This document shows positions 1 to 5,956 of a stretch of DNA of 11,212 bases, piece by piece; position 1 is the stretch's first letter; each line of letters begins with the position of its first letter. This DNA comes from an uncultured Collinsella sp. (GTDB taxonomy: Bacteria; Actinomycetota; Coriobacteriia; Coriobacteriales; Coriobacteriaceae): assembly GCA_937969105.1 (NCBI GenBank), contig CALBUZ010000050.1, forward strand, positions 1 to 11,212. Direction: 5' to 3'. Both the position numbers and the translations under genes were made by a program. The notes below the pieces were generated by a model. That model saw nothing but the letters and a program-made list of their open reading frames with translations. It made no database searches and was not told the origin of the DNA.

Positions 1-30
1 CTCCCGGGCACGCCCCGGCGATGGGAGGCG

Positions 31-62
31 CCCGCAACGGAAATCCGCATGCGGGTTTATTG
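31..62 (+). terminator. Possible intrinsic terminator, or 5' leader hairpin on the other strand
   Basis: CCCGCA (31-36) pairs with TGCGGG (50-55). Inside it CGG (38-40) pairs with CCG (45-47) around AAAT. On the plus strand the stem is followed by TTTATTGT, a weak U-tract, which fits a terminator for a gene entering from the left. On the minus strand the same stem would lie just downstream of a TACAAT box (59-64) and could be a leader hairpin instead. Direction is not settled. Confidence 0.4.
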
Positions 63-176
63 TACCCCGCCGTCAAGCCATATTTCGGCAAATATAGGTG
101 GCCGGTAAAGGTTTACCTCGGGTGACTATTGTGCGCCCGGCACCGACGGGCACAGTCCCCTGGAACCCCACAGCAG

Positions 177-239
177 TTGCGGTGAAATAGGGAGTGTTTT
201 TGCTGTTAACGGCCTTAATCAATCCCTATTTCACCGCAA
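177..239. repeat. Perfect 17-bp inverted repeat with 29-bp spacer
   Basis: The arm TTGCGGTGAAATAGGGA at 177-193 is exactly the reverse complement of 223-239. The spacer 194-222 contains a T5 run and a GTTAAC palindrome. The element starts 19 bp beyond the stop of the FHA gene. As RNA it would form a long stem with a 29-nt loop on either strand, but neither side is followed by a proper U-run, so it is not a textbook intrinsic terminator. It may be a dispersed palindromic repeat (REP-like or MITE-like), an mRNA 3'-end stabiliser, or a protein-binding site. Genome-wide copy number cannot be seen from one window. Confidence 0.85.
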
Positions 240-258
240 GTTATTTGGGGGGGATGAG

Positions 259-1197
259 TTAGAGGGCGCCGAGGAGGATGGCGTAGGTGGTGGATTCGCC
301 GAGTTTGAGCTCGTCGCCGGGACTGAGCTGAGCGGAGCGGCCAGGCTCTACTTGGATACACACACTCGTGGCCCCGTTTACCACCACGGTGCCGTTCGTG
401 GACGACAGGTCCTCGACAAACCATGCGCCAGAATCGTCGCACCAGATATGGGCATGGCAGGCCGAGACGTCGTCACCGACATCGGTGATGTCGCCCTCCC
501 CCGTTGCCAGCGCGCCGATCTCGACGCCTTCCTCACTCGGCTGAATCCAGCGCGGGGCGCTCACCACGTAGCCGTTTTGCACGCGCAGCAGTCCCAGCGG
601 ATGCGCCGGCGCGACCTCGCGCTCGCCCGCGACCGAAGATGTGCTCAGCGAGCGCGGCGTCGACGTGGCGCCGCCACAGGTCGCATGAGCGTAGTCGATG
701 GCATAGGTCACCGACGAACGTACATCTGCCGAGCAACCCACGGCGACAAACAGCACCAGGATGGCCTCGGCGCGCTCGGCGGGCATGAGCTCAGCCGCCT
801 GCGACAGGCGCTCGAGCGCATTGCGATAGAGATTCGTGTCCTGGTGGCATTCCTCGAGTGCCCGCACCATGGGCTCGCCAGCGGGGCCGCACACCATATT
901 GGTCACGGCCGCGGCGTCCATGGGATTGCGACGGCGCAGGGCCAGCTGCGACATAATGCGCGCGGCCGAGGTGCCGTAATCGGCAAAATAACGTTCCTGC
1001 AGCGTGCCGACCGGCGCGCGCACGATAAAGCGCGAAACCCAGGAGCGATCGGCGGCACGGCTCTGCGGACTACGGCCGTCGGCGAGCGGGCGGCTCGAGA
1101 GCACCAGGCCGCACAGTTCGATATGGCTCAGGTGCGCTGCGCGCTTAAAGATGTCAAACATTGCCCCGCACGGGGTGAGCTCAGCTTGAGAAGCCAT
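259..1197 (-). CDS. FHA-domain protein with helical N-terminal region
   Basis: A 312-residue protein, probably cytoplasmic, with no signal peptide or membrane segment. The C-terminal part (about 218-312) is a forkhead-associated domain, a fold that normally binds phosphothreonine peptides: SACHAHI (S245, H248 of the SxxH motif), WFVEDLSSTNGT (S266-T267-N268-G269), then a G-D-x-L-x-L-G end strand. The usual Gly-Arg near the domain start is Gly228-Ala229 here, so the phosphate-contacting Arg is missing. Residues 1-200 are mostly helical and unrecognised, followed by a Ser/Thr-rich stretch (178-190). The start is well supported: AAGGAGGG (1205-1212 on the minus strand) lies 7 nt upstream of the ATG, inside the 3' end of the kinase gene. 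It is the last gene of the kinase operon, 3 bp behind the kinase stop, so it is likely translated from the same mRNA and may be a reader or substrate of that kinase (inference). Confidence 0.88.
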   Translation of the reverse strand: MASQAELTPCGAMFDIFKRAAHLSHIELCGLVLSSRPLADGRSPQSRAADRSWVSRFIVRAPVGTLQERYFADYGTSAARIMSQLALRRRNPMDAAAVTNMVCGPAGEPMVRALEECHQDTNLYRNALERLSQAAELMPAERAEAILVLFVAVGCSADVRSSVTYAIDYAHATCGGATSTPRSLSTSSVAGEREVAPAHPLGLLRVQNGYVVSAPRWIQPSEEGVEIGALATGEGDITDVGDDVSACHAHIWCDDSGAWFVEDLSSTNGTVVVNGATSVCIQVEPGRSAQLSPGDELKLGESTTYAILLGAL

Positions 1198-1200
1198 GGC

Positions 1201-3042
1201 TTAGCCCTCCTTGGTCGCAGAGATAGTGTCGGATGCTTCGGCCGGCCCGCCAAAGGCGCGGGCAGCCGCGGCTCCGCCGGCAAGCGGCGTCGCCATGGGA
1301 ATTTTCGCACGTCGTGCTGACACGACGGGAAGCTCAAAGGCAAACCCCATCGCCAGCAAAAACCACGTGAGCGCATAGGTTGCAATTATGGCGGCCACCA
1401 GGCCGCCCGCCACGGCATGCTGGGAAAACACGGCACATGCGAGTGCGACCAGAGCCGGAACCTCGCAGGCGGAAAGGGCCAACACGCCCTGCAGGAATCC
1501 CGCACGGCGGTCGCGCGCCAAGGCCCCGGCAGCGATGCCCACCATGCCCGGCGATGCCAACGCCAGCGCGGCGATAATGGCCGGCAGCTTCCCGGACCAC
1601 ATAAGCGGTCCCACGACGAGCGTCACATGGGCGCCCGACGCCAACAGCGCCGCTGATACCACGACCACGGTCCAAAGCACGCCGCATACCGCCGTCGCAC
1701 CAACCATCGCCGCACGCCGGACTGTGTGCCCCGATACCTCCATCGGGCACGGCATGAGCGGCTCGGCGCGAAGCGAGCGGGCGACATTTTGCGCATAGTG
1801 GTCGCAAAATGCCGAGAGCGCCGCCTCCACCGCAGCCGGCTCGGGACGATCTTCCTGATGGCAGGACAGGCAGGCCATCACTACATCGAACAGCTGAGCG
1901 TCGACAAACGCCAGCGCATCGCGCAAATTCTCGGAATTTGGATCGAGCCCCAGCTGCTGAGCCTGTTCGGCCGCGGCAAGTGCCACATCGGGCTCGCATC
2001 GCAGCAGTTGCGTCAAGTCGCAGCCGGACGCGTGGGCGCCGACGGGATAATCGGGCAGCGTATCCATCTTGAGGCGATAGGGGCTGGCGATATCGCGCGT
2101 CTTTTTGCGCGAGCCCGAAGTACCTGACGCACCCGGCGCTACTTCGTACGGCGCGACACCGGCAATAAGCTCGTAGACCGTACTCGCCGCTGCATAGACA
2201 TCGATCGCCGGCGACATGCGAAGCATGCGCAGGTCGGGGATATCGTCGGTGAGCATCTCGGGCGGGGCGTAGGCCACCGTCGCGCGGCGCAACGTGGCAT
2301 AGCGCTCGGTAAACGACGCCTTGCCGCCGGTGCCGGCCACCGCAGAGGCGGGCTCGAGCGCCAGCGACGAGCCAAAGTCGATCAAGCACAGGTCGAAGGT
2401 GCCTTCGGCAAGCTGTCGGTCGAGCGGCAGGCGCGCCGTGCGCACCATAATATTAGCGGGCGAGATATCACGATGGACGAACCCCTCACCCACCAAGCTC
2501 ATGCGGCAGAGCAGATCGAACAGGTCGCGACCCAGGCGCGCCGCCACGAGCGGCGACAGGCGCCCGGCATCGTCTACGGCAAGGCGCGGGCGCAGGCGAG
2601 CGAGCGTCTCGCCCTCGACCCACTCCATGACAATCGCGGGCACGCCGTCAACCTCGCCCCACCCGTATAAGCGGGGAAAGCCCTTAAGGCCCGAAAGGGC
2701 ACGATGGCATTCATATTCCTCGCGAAACGCCGCCTTGAACTTGGTGACCAGCGCCTCGTGGGCGACATCGTCATCAAATTCGTCGCGCGCTGGCAAGATG
2801 AGCTGCTTGAGCGCCACGGCCTCGCCCTGCGCGTTGACGGCACGCGTCACACGGCCGATACCGCCGCGGCGCATGGTGGCGTCATCGGCAAACAGCATCG
2901 TAAAACGGCGCAGGTAGGCGGGAAGCTCGTCCGTGCCCAGGGCGACGGCCGGCTCAAACCCGTCGACGCGCGCCAGGCGCAGGCCCACCATGGGATCACG
3001 GTTGAGCGACTGGGCTGCCGTAGAAGCGAGATCGTTCGTCAT
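1201..3042 (-). CDS. Membrane Ser/Thr protein kinase with C-terminal TM bundle
   Basis: A 613-residue Hanks-type kinase. Visible motifs: glycine-rich loop RGGIGRV (about 59-65), VALK with K79, a probable alpha-C Glu in the EEYECHRAL stretch (about 109-117), hinge VMEWVEGE (138-145), catalytic loop HRDISPAN (H190, D192, N197), DFG (222-224) and APPE (259-262). The Lys usual two residues after the catalytic Asp is Ser194, a variant known in other bacterial kinases. From about 445 to 570 there are four to five hydrophobic helices instead of the PASTA repeats of PknB-type kinases, so the kinase domain would be cytoplasmic and tethered by a compact membrane bundle. A short cytoplasmic tail follows. 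The open frame extends upstream to 3165, but the ATG at 3042 is preferred: it overlaps the preceding stop as ATGA and removes 41 residues lacking conserved character. No good Shine-Dalgarno is seen, so translation is probably coupled to the gene before it. Confidence 0.9.
   Translation of the reverse strand: MTNDLASTAAQSLNRDPMVGLRLARVDGFEPAVALGTDELPAYLRRFTMLFADDATMRRGGIGRVTRAVNAQGEAVALKQLILPARDEFDDDVAHEALVTKFKAAFREEYECHRALSGLKGFPRLYGWGEVDGVPAIVMEWVEGETLARLRPRLAVDDAGRLSPLVAARLGRDLFDLLCRMSLVGEGFVHRDISPANIMVRTARLPLDRQLAEGTFDLCLIDFGSSLALEPASAVAGTGGKASFTERYATLRRATVAYAPPEMLTDDIPDLRMLRMSPAIDVYAAASTVYELIAGVAPYEVAPGASGTSGSRKKTRDIASPYRLKMDTLPDYPVGAHASGCDLTQLLRCEPDVALAAAEQAQQLGLDPNSENLRDALAFVDAQLFDVVMACLSCHQEDRPEPAAVEAALSAFCDHYAQNVARSLRAEPLMPCPMEVSGHTVRRAAMVGATAVCGVLWTVVVVSAALLASGAHVTLVVGPLMWSGKLPAIIAALALASPGMVGIAAGALARDRRAGFLQGVLALSACEVPALVALACAVFSQHAVAGGLVAAIIATYALTWFLLAMGFAFELPVVSARRAKIPMATPLAGGAAAARAFGGPAEASDTISATKEG
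1205..1212 (-). promoter_or_regulatory. Strong Shine-Dalgarno inside the kinase gene end
   Basis: AAGGAGGG on the minus strand, 7 nt before the FHA gene ATG at 1197. It overlaps the last codons of the kinase gene. It fixes the FHA start and shows that the FHA gene is translated on its own initiation signal within the operon. Confidence 0.8.
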
Positions 3043-3947
3043 AGGGCGATCGCCGCCACATTGGTGTTGAAGTTGTTGAGCGCGACGTCGTCGTTGCCGT
3101 AGTGCCCAACCCATTGACACAGGTTGGTATAGCAGCCCCACAGATTGGCATACTGCCGATACCACTTAGATTTGGTCGAGAACCTTTGTCGACCGAACTC
3201 GGCACGGATAACAAACATGTCATTCGCCAGGGTGTCGCACGGTCCGGTATCGCCCGTGGCGTTATAGGTCGAAACCACGCTATTGGCGCGGGCGACATAG
3301 CCATCGAGCATATTGCACTTGGTCACGAGCCAGCTGTGGATACTCTCTTCCTCGGCAACCGAGAGACCACCCGAACCCGTGTCGCCGCCGGCGCCGCCGT
3401 CCGTCGAGCCACCACTCGAAGATCCACCGCCAGAGGCGGAGCCCGAACCGGAACCGCCGCTCGAGTTCGACGAATCGGTGCCAGAACCGGACCCGTCCGA
3501 GCCGCCGGGCTTACCCGTCTGCTGCGTATCCTGCTCTTTCTGCTGCTCCGCCTTGTTAACGACAGAAGCCACGCTGTTATTGGAAAGCTTCGTAATGACC
3601 TTGGTGTTGGTGAGCACGATGGTCTTGCCGTTTGCCAGCGTAACCTCGTTGTCCGCTGTTTCGGGACCGTCCGCATCGTCGCCACCAAACACAACGTGCG
3701 AGACCACGCTCGCCCACGTATATCCGGTTGTCGTTCCCAGATCGCTCTTGGCCTTGCGCCCTATATGCAATTCACGCGCAGCATGCGCCTGTACCATGGA
3801 CGGCACCGTCATGCCGTAAGCAGAAACACCCGCCACGACCAGCACCAGCGAGCAGGAAAGCAGCACACATGCCCGTGGCGCCAGGCCCAGCCGGCGTCGC
3901 ATGCGCACCGCGGCGCCATGCTTTGTCTGAGTGCCCCCGGGCCGCAT
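3039..3947 (-). CDS. Single-pass membrane-anchored protein with Ser/Gly linker and Cys-containing outer domain
   Basis: A 302-residue protein; family not recognised. The basic N-terminus (MRMRRRL at 15-21) precedes one hydrophobic segment (about 23-46), so it is either type II membrane-anchored or secreted with an uncleaved signal. Residues 50-145 form a small region containing EVTLANGKTIVLTNTKVITKL, with a beta-like pattern. Residues 147-194 are an almost pure Ser/Gly/Asp/Thr linker. The C-terminal domain (195-302) is helical-looking with four cysteines (C211, C237, C272, C277) and many aromatics (WYRQYANLWGCYTNLCQWVGHY). Even cysteine number and predicted outside location suggest disulfides (inference). 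Start: GGAGGAG lies 5 nt before the ATG at 3947; the frame is open up to 4136 and an in-frame ATG at 4004 lacks an SD. It is the first gene of the operon with the kinase (ATGA overlap) and FHA protein, so it may be the kinase's sensor or output partner. Confidence 0.82.
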   Translation of the reverse strand: MRPGGTQTKHGAAVRMRRRLGLAPRACVLLSCSLVLVVAGVSAYGMTVPSMVQAHAARELHIGRKAKSDLGTTTGYTWASVVSHVVFGGDDADGPETADNEVTLANGKTIVLTNTKVITKLSNNSVASVVNKAEQQKEQDTQQTGKPGGSDGSGSGTDSSNSSGGSGSGSASGGGSSSGGSTDGGAGGDTGSGGLSVAEEESIHSWLVTKCNMLDGYVARANSVVSTYNATGDTGPCDTLANDMFVIRAEFGRQRFSTKSKWYRQYANLWGCYTNLCQWVGHYGNDDVALNNFNTNVAAIAL

Positions 3948-3952
3948 GCGTT

Positions 3953-3959
3953 CTCCTCC
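3953..3959 (-). promoter_or_regulatory. Shine-Dalgarno fixing the operon's first start
   Basis: GGAGGAG on the minus strand, 5 nt before the ATG at 3947. It is the best SD in this stretch and argues against the upstream in-frame ATG at 4004. The terminator-like hairpin ends a few bases upstream of it, so folding of that hairpin and access to the SD are close neighbours. Confidence 0.75.
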
Positions 3960-3960
3960 A

Positions 3961-3987
3961 ACAAAAACACGCCGCTCGAAAGCGGCG
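3961..3987 (-). terminator. Intrinsic-terminator-like hairpin in the operon leader
   Basis: On the minus strand CGCCGCT (3987-3981) pairs perfectly with AGCGGCG (3976-3970) around a TTCG tetraloop, followed by TGTTTTTGT (3969-3961). This has the form of a Rho-independent terminator. It lies between recR (stop 4191) and the start of the membrane-protein gene (3947), only 14 nt before that gene's ATG once the T-tract ends. It may end the ybaB-recR transcript, or act as an attenuator for the kinase operon, because there is almost no room for a promoter between it and the start codon. On the plus strand no U-run follows the stem. Confidence 0.7.
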
Positions 3988-3991
3988 CATT

Positions 3992-4026
3992 CATTCAAAT
4001 TCATAGTTGAGTGTATCAGCGAACAC
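3992..4026 (-). promoter_or_regulatory. Weak candidate promoter for the kinase operon
   Basis: On the minus strand TTGTGT is followed after 17 bp by TATGAA, a poor but correctly spaced sigma-70-type pair just upstream of the terminator-like hairpin. An overlapping alternative is TTGCGC, 19 bp, TACACT. Either would put the hairpin inside the 5' leader. Evidence is limited to box similarity and the absence of any better candidate in 3948-4190. Confidence 0.25.
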
Positions 4027-4031
4027 AAAAG

Positions 4032-4117
4032 GTTGCGCAACGAACGCGCAAATACGGGGTGCGAGCGGACCCATCCACGCGATAAGCGGATGAAAAGCAG
4101 GTTTGTTGCACAACAAA
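4032..4117. promoter_or_regulatory. Pair of TTGCNCAA palindromes 73 bp apart
   Basis: GTTGCGCAAC at 4032-4041 is a perfect palindrome. TTTGTTGCACAACAAA at 4102-4117 contains GTTGCACAAC at 4105-4114, a 7-bp-arm inverted repeat around CA. Both sites are followed on the plus strand by a GAACGCGC octamer (4042-4049 and 4123-4130). Core-to-core distance is 73 bp, close to seven helical turns. They lie upstream of the kinase operon and downstream of recR, a position suited to operators for a dimeric regulator. No regulator gene is in the window. Confidence 0.4.
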
Positions 4118-4190
4118 TGCATGAACGCGCGCCCAATTATGAGCGCCCCGTGCGGCAGGCCGACGGGACATGCCGTGGAGCTGACGCCGC

Positions 4191-4787
4191 CTAGATCGCG
4201 CGGCGGGCCTCGATAGCGCGGCCAAGCGTAAGCTCGTCGGCATACTCCAAGTCGCCGCCCACGGGAAGGCCGCTCGCAAGACGCGATACCTCAACGCCCA
4301 ATGGCTTGATGGTGCGAGCAAGGTAGCTCGCCGTGGTCTCGCCCTCAATGTTGGGGTTGGTGGCGATAATGACCTCGTGGATGTCCTCGTGGCCCAGGCG
4401 CGCCAGCAGCTCGCGGATATGCAGCTGCTCGGGACCAATCTTGTCCATGGGGCTGATCACGCCGCCCAGCACATGGTAGAGGCCATGGTAGCTACCCGTG
4501 CGCTCGATTGCCTGGACGTCGCGCGGCTCGCCCACCACACAAATGCGAGTGGTATCGCGCATCGGGTCCTGGCAGATGGAGCACTCGTCGGCCGTGGCGT
4601 AGTTAAAGCAACGGCTGCAAAAGTGGACCTCCTGCTTGACCTCCAGAATAGCCTCGGCCAGGCGACGGGCCTCCTCGGCATCGGCCTCAAGCAGGTAATA
4701 GGCGATGCGCTGGGCCGACTTGGGACCAATGCCCGGCAGACGGCCCAGTTCATCGAGCAGTTTTTGCAGACTGTGATTCGCACTCAT
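4191..4787 (-). CDS. recR: Recombination mediator RecR
   Basis: A 198-residue protein, the usual RecR length. RecR acts with RecO (and RecF) to load RecA on SSB-covered single-stranded DNA during gap repair. Features in order: N-terminal helix-hairpin-helix ([20 protein letters not shown], about 15-34), a C4 zinc finger (CSRC at about 57-60 and CSIC at about 69-72), and a Toprim domain ([14 protein letters not shown], then [16 protein letters not shown]) with the conserved late [22 protein letters not shown] stretch. It starts 13 bp downstream of the ybaB stop on the same strand, with no clear SD, so translation probably follows from ybaB. The ybaB-recR pairing is conserved in many bacteria and supports the call. 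Confidence 0.97.
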   Translation of the reverse strand: MSANHSLQKLLDELGRLPGIGPKSAQRIAYYLLEADAEEARRLAEAILEVKQEVHFCSRCFNYATADECSICQDPMRDTTRICVVGEPRDVQAIERTGSYHGLYHVLGGVISPMDKIGPEQLHIRELLARLGHEDIHEVIIATNPNIEGETTASYLARTIKPLGVEVSRLASGLPVGGDLEYADELTLGRAIEARRAI

Positions 4788-4800
4788 ATATATGCGTGTC

Positions 4801-5121
4801 TTAGAACGGCATGCCCGGGATGTTGAGGCCGCCGGTGATGGCGCCCATCTGCTTGTTGGCGAGCTCGTTGACGCCGCGGACGGCCTCGTTGACAGCAGCC
4901 ATGATCATGTCCTGCAGCATATCGACGTCCTCGGGATCGAGGGCATCGGGATCAATGGTGAGGTTGACGAGCTCCATCTCGCCGTTAACGGTCACCTTGA
5001 CCATGCCGCCGCCGGCAGAGGCGTCGACGGTCTGGGACTTGAGGTTCTCCTGCGCGGCGGCAAGCTGCTCCTGCATCTTGCGAGCCTGCTTCATCATCTG
5101 CTGCATGTTCATACCGGCCAT
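4801..5121 (-). CDS. ybaB: YbaB/EbfC nucleoid-associated protein
   Basis: A 106-residue protein of the YbaB/EbfC family, small DNA-binding dimers usually encoded between dnaX and recR. The sequence starts with a Met/Gln-rich helix ([21 protein letters not shown]), followed by the three-stranded sheet region ([21 protein letters not shown]) and a C-terminal helix ([25 protein letters not shown]), matching the family pattern. The start is supported by AAAGGAG (5127-5133, minus strand) 5 nt before the ATG at 5121; a second in-frame ATG lies three codons later (MAGM). It is likely co-transcribed with recR. Here it is separated from dnaX by an opposite-strand gene, so it needs its own promoter. 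Confidence 0.96.
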   Translation of the reverse strand: MAGMNMQQMMKQARKMQEQLAAAQENLKSQTVDASAGGGMVKVTVNGEMELVNLTIDPDALDPEDVDMLQDMIMAAVNEAVRGVNELANKQMGAITGGLNIPGMPF

Positions 5122-5196
5122 AATGGCTCCTTTGCGTGCGGCCGCGCGACAAGCTGCAAGGGCAGCCGAGACGCGGCGGGACTTTCAAACTCAAAA

Positions 5197-5205
5197 ATCG
5201 TACCA
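5197..5205 (-). promoter_or_regulatory. Candidate extended -10 for ybaB-recR
   Basis: TGGTACGAT on the minus strand has the TGn extension plus a 4-of-6 match to TATAAT. It sits about 75 bp before the ybaB ATG. No convincing -35 is seen upstream, which an extended -10 can tolerate. Called from box similarity only. Confidence 0.3.
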
Positions 5206-5421
5206 CGGCGCGCGGCCAGCGAGCGGGGCAGACGTGCTACCTCAGTCGATATACATGTCCTGGAGTGCAAGCCGCACCCAAAGATTATGCAAAGTTGAAT
5301 AATTCGCATCTGCATAATATTGAAAGCTAAATCTTGTAGAGCCGGGATCCGACATTTAATGCGTACCGCTAAATGGCCAAATGCCGAGCCACTACTCGAG
5401 GCGGCGCTCATAACGGCGGGG

Positions 5422-5427
5422 TATAAT
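5422..5427 (+). promoter_or_regulatory. -10 box of the orphan membrane gene
   Basis: A perfect TATAAT, 34 bp before the ATG at 5462, which would give a leader of roughly 28 nt. The -35 region is poor. The consensus -10 together with the good SD supports independent expression of this gene. Confidence 0.5.
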
Positions 5428-5461
5428 TTGATTGCCATAGATAGCAATTTGGAGGTGCCCC

Positions 5462-5935
5462 ATGAATGCCCCCGACGTGCTCCAAAACATCCGCTCAAAA
5501 CACCCCGTTGCATATTTTGTTCTCTATCTCTTTGTCGGCTGGGCATTGCTGGTTGTCATCACCCATGCTATAGCCTTTGGAGCAGAACTGCTGATAGCCA
5601 GCTCGGACCAACCCGTCGTCAAATGGGAAGCGACCGATGAGTGCACCGATGGAACCCGAACTGTCTACTACAACAGCCCGTCCCTCTACCAAGAGTTCAA
5701 GGTCAAGATAAAGGACTTCAAGATTGTCGATGCCGAACCGGGCTCTTTATTGACAATCGGGGCAACCATCAACGCCGAGCAAGTCGAGTGCACGGACAGC
5801 CACGCGACATATCGTATCGACCTCAGCATCCTAGGCCGACCGTCACGCACCTGTCTGCTCGAATGCGATATCCGCGGCACCACACTGCACATGTCCGAAA
5901 TACAGATGTGCCCGGACATTGAGCCCTCTTCTTGA
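5462..5935 (+). CDS. Orphan single-pass membrane protein, unrecognised
   Basis: A 157-residue protein of unknown family. Residues about 16-45 (VAYFVLYLFVGWALLVVITH and on) form one transmembrane helix near the N-terminus. The remaining 110 residues look like a small beta-rich domain with five cysteines (C61, C110, C129, C133, C149 by my count), probably outside the membrane. The start is well supported: GGAGGT (5451-5456) lies 5 nt before the ATG and TATAAT lies upstream. The gene is real rather than a shadow, because the opposite strand has no good frame and the codon use is consistent, but it is visibly less GC-rich than dnaX and recR. It sits on the opposite strand in the middle of the normally contiguous dnaX-ybaB-recR set, convergent with dnaX (21 bp between stops). 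Insertion by transfer is plausible; a lineage-restricted gene is the alternative. Confidence 0.75.
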   Translation: MNAPDVLQNIRSKHPVAYFVLYLFVGWALLVVITHAIAFGAELLIASSDQPVVKWEATDECTDGTRTVYYNSPSLYQEFKVKIKDFKIVDAEPGSLLTIGATINAEQVECTDSHATYRIDLSILGRPSRTCLLECDIRGTTLHMSEIQMCPDIEPSS

Positions 5936-5956
5936 GCGGTATACCCGCCTGCGCAG

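Larger units (their letters stand above)
1..258. other. Hairpin-rich non-coding left edge
   Basis: No credible gene is seen here. Several short stems are visible: CCCGCA/TGCGGG at 31-36/50-55 with an inner CGG/CCG stem, atattt/aaatat around a cggc tetraloop at 80-95, ggtaaa/tttacc at 104-117, and GCCCG/CGGGC at 135-151. The long inverted repeat at 177-239 is listed separately. The region lies downstream of the minus-strand FHA gene (stop at 259). It could hold the operon's 3' end, the control region of a gene off the left edge, or a structured RNA. I could not match it to a known RNA family; SRP RNA, tmRNA and tRNA signatures were looked for and not seen. Confidence 0.5.
5122..5461. other. 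Divergent intergenic region between ybaB and the orphan membrane gene
   Basis: About 340 bp without a credible gene. It should hold the minus-strand promoter for ybaB-recR and the plus-strand promoter for the orphan gene. The middle is AT-rich compared with the rest of the window. It contains an 8-bp inverted repeat, attatgca (5284-5291) and tgcataat (5311-5318), and a 6-bp one, cattta (5353-5358) and taaatg (5370-5375), either of which could be an operator. No tRNA or known RNA motif was recognised. Confidence 0.6.

Noticed and set aside
59..76. TTGACG and TACAAT on the minus strand as a promoter
   Set aside because: The two boxes are only 6 bp apart, far too close to serve as -35 and -10 of one promoter.
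352..1320. Long plus-strand open frame opposite the FHA gene
   Set aside because: It is an antisense shadow of a high-GC gene. Its translation is Arg/His-rich with no domain, while the minus strand gives a clear FHA domain and SD.
3043..3165. Upstream extension of the operon kinase to an ATG at 3165
   Set aside because: The added 41 residues lie wholly inside the preceding gene and lack conserved character; the ATGA overlap at 3042 is the better start.
3420..3510. Repetitive Ser/Gly codons as a CRISPR-like or tandem repeat
   Set aside because: No regular unit or spacer pattern; it is simply low-complexity linker coding sequence.
3102..4010. Plus-strand 302-codon frame opposite the membrane-anchored protein
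   Set aside because: No SD, Arg-rich composition and no recognisable motif. The minus strand has a TM segment, linker and a coupled ATGA junction.
5122..5461. SRP RNA gene near dnaX-ybaB-recR, as in some Firmicutes
   Set aside because: The conserved SRP core (GGAAGGAAGCAG-like) was not found here, upstream of dnaX or at 1-258.
5891..5919. atgtccg/cggacat inverted repeat as terminator of the orphan gene
   Set aside because: It lies inside the coding end with a 15-bp loop and no U-run after it.
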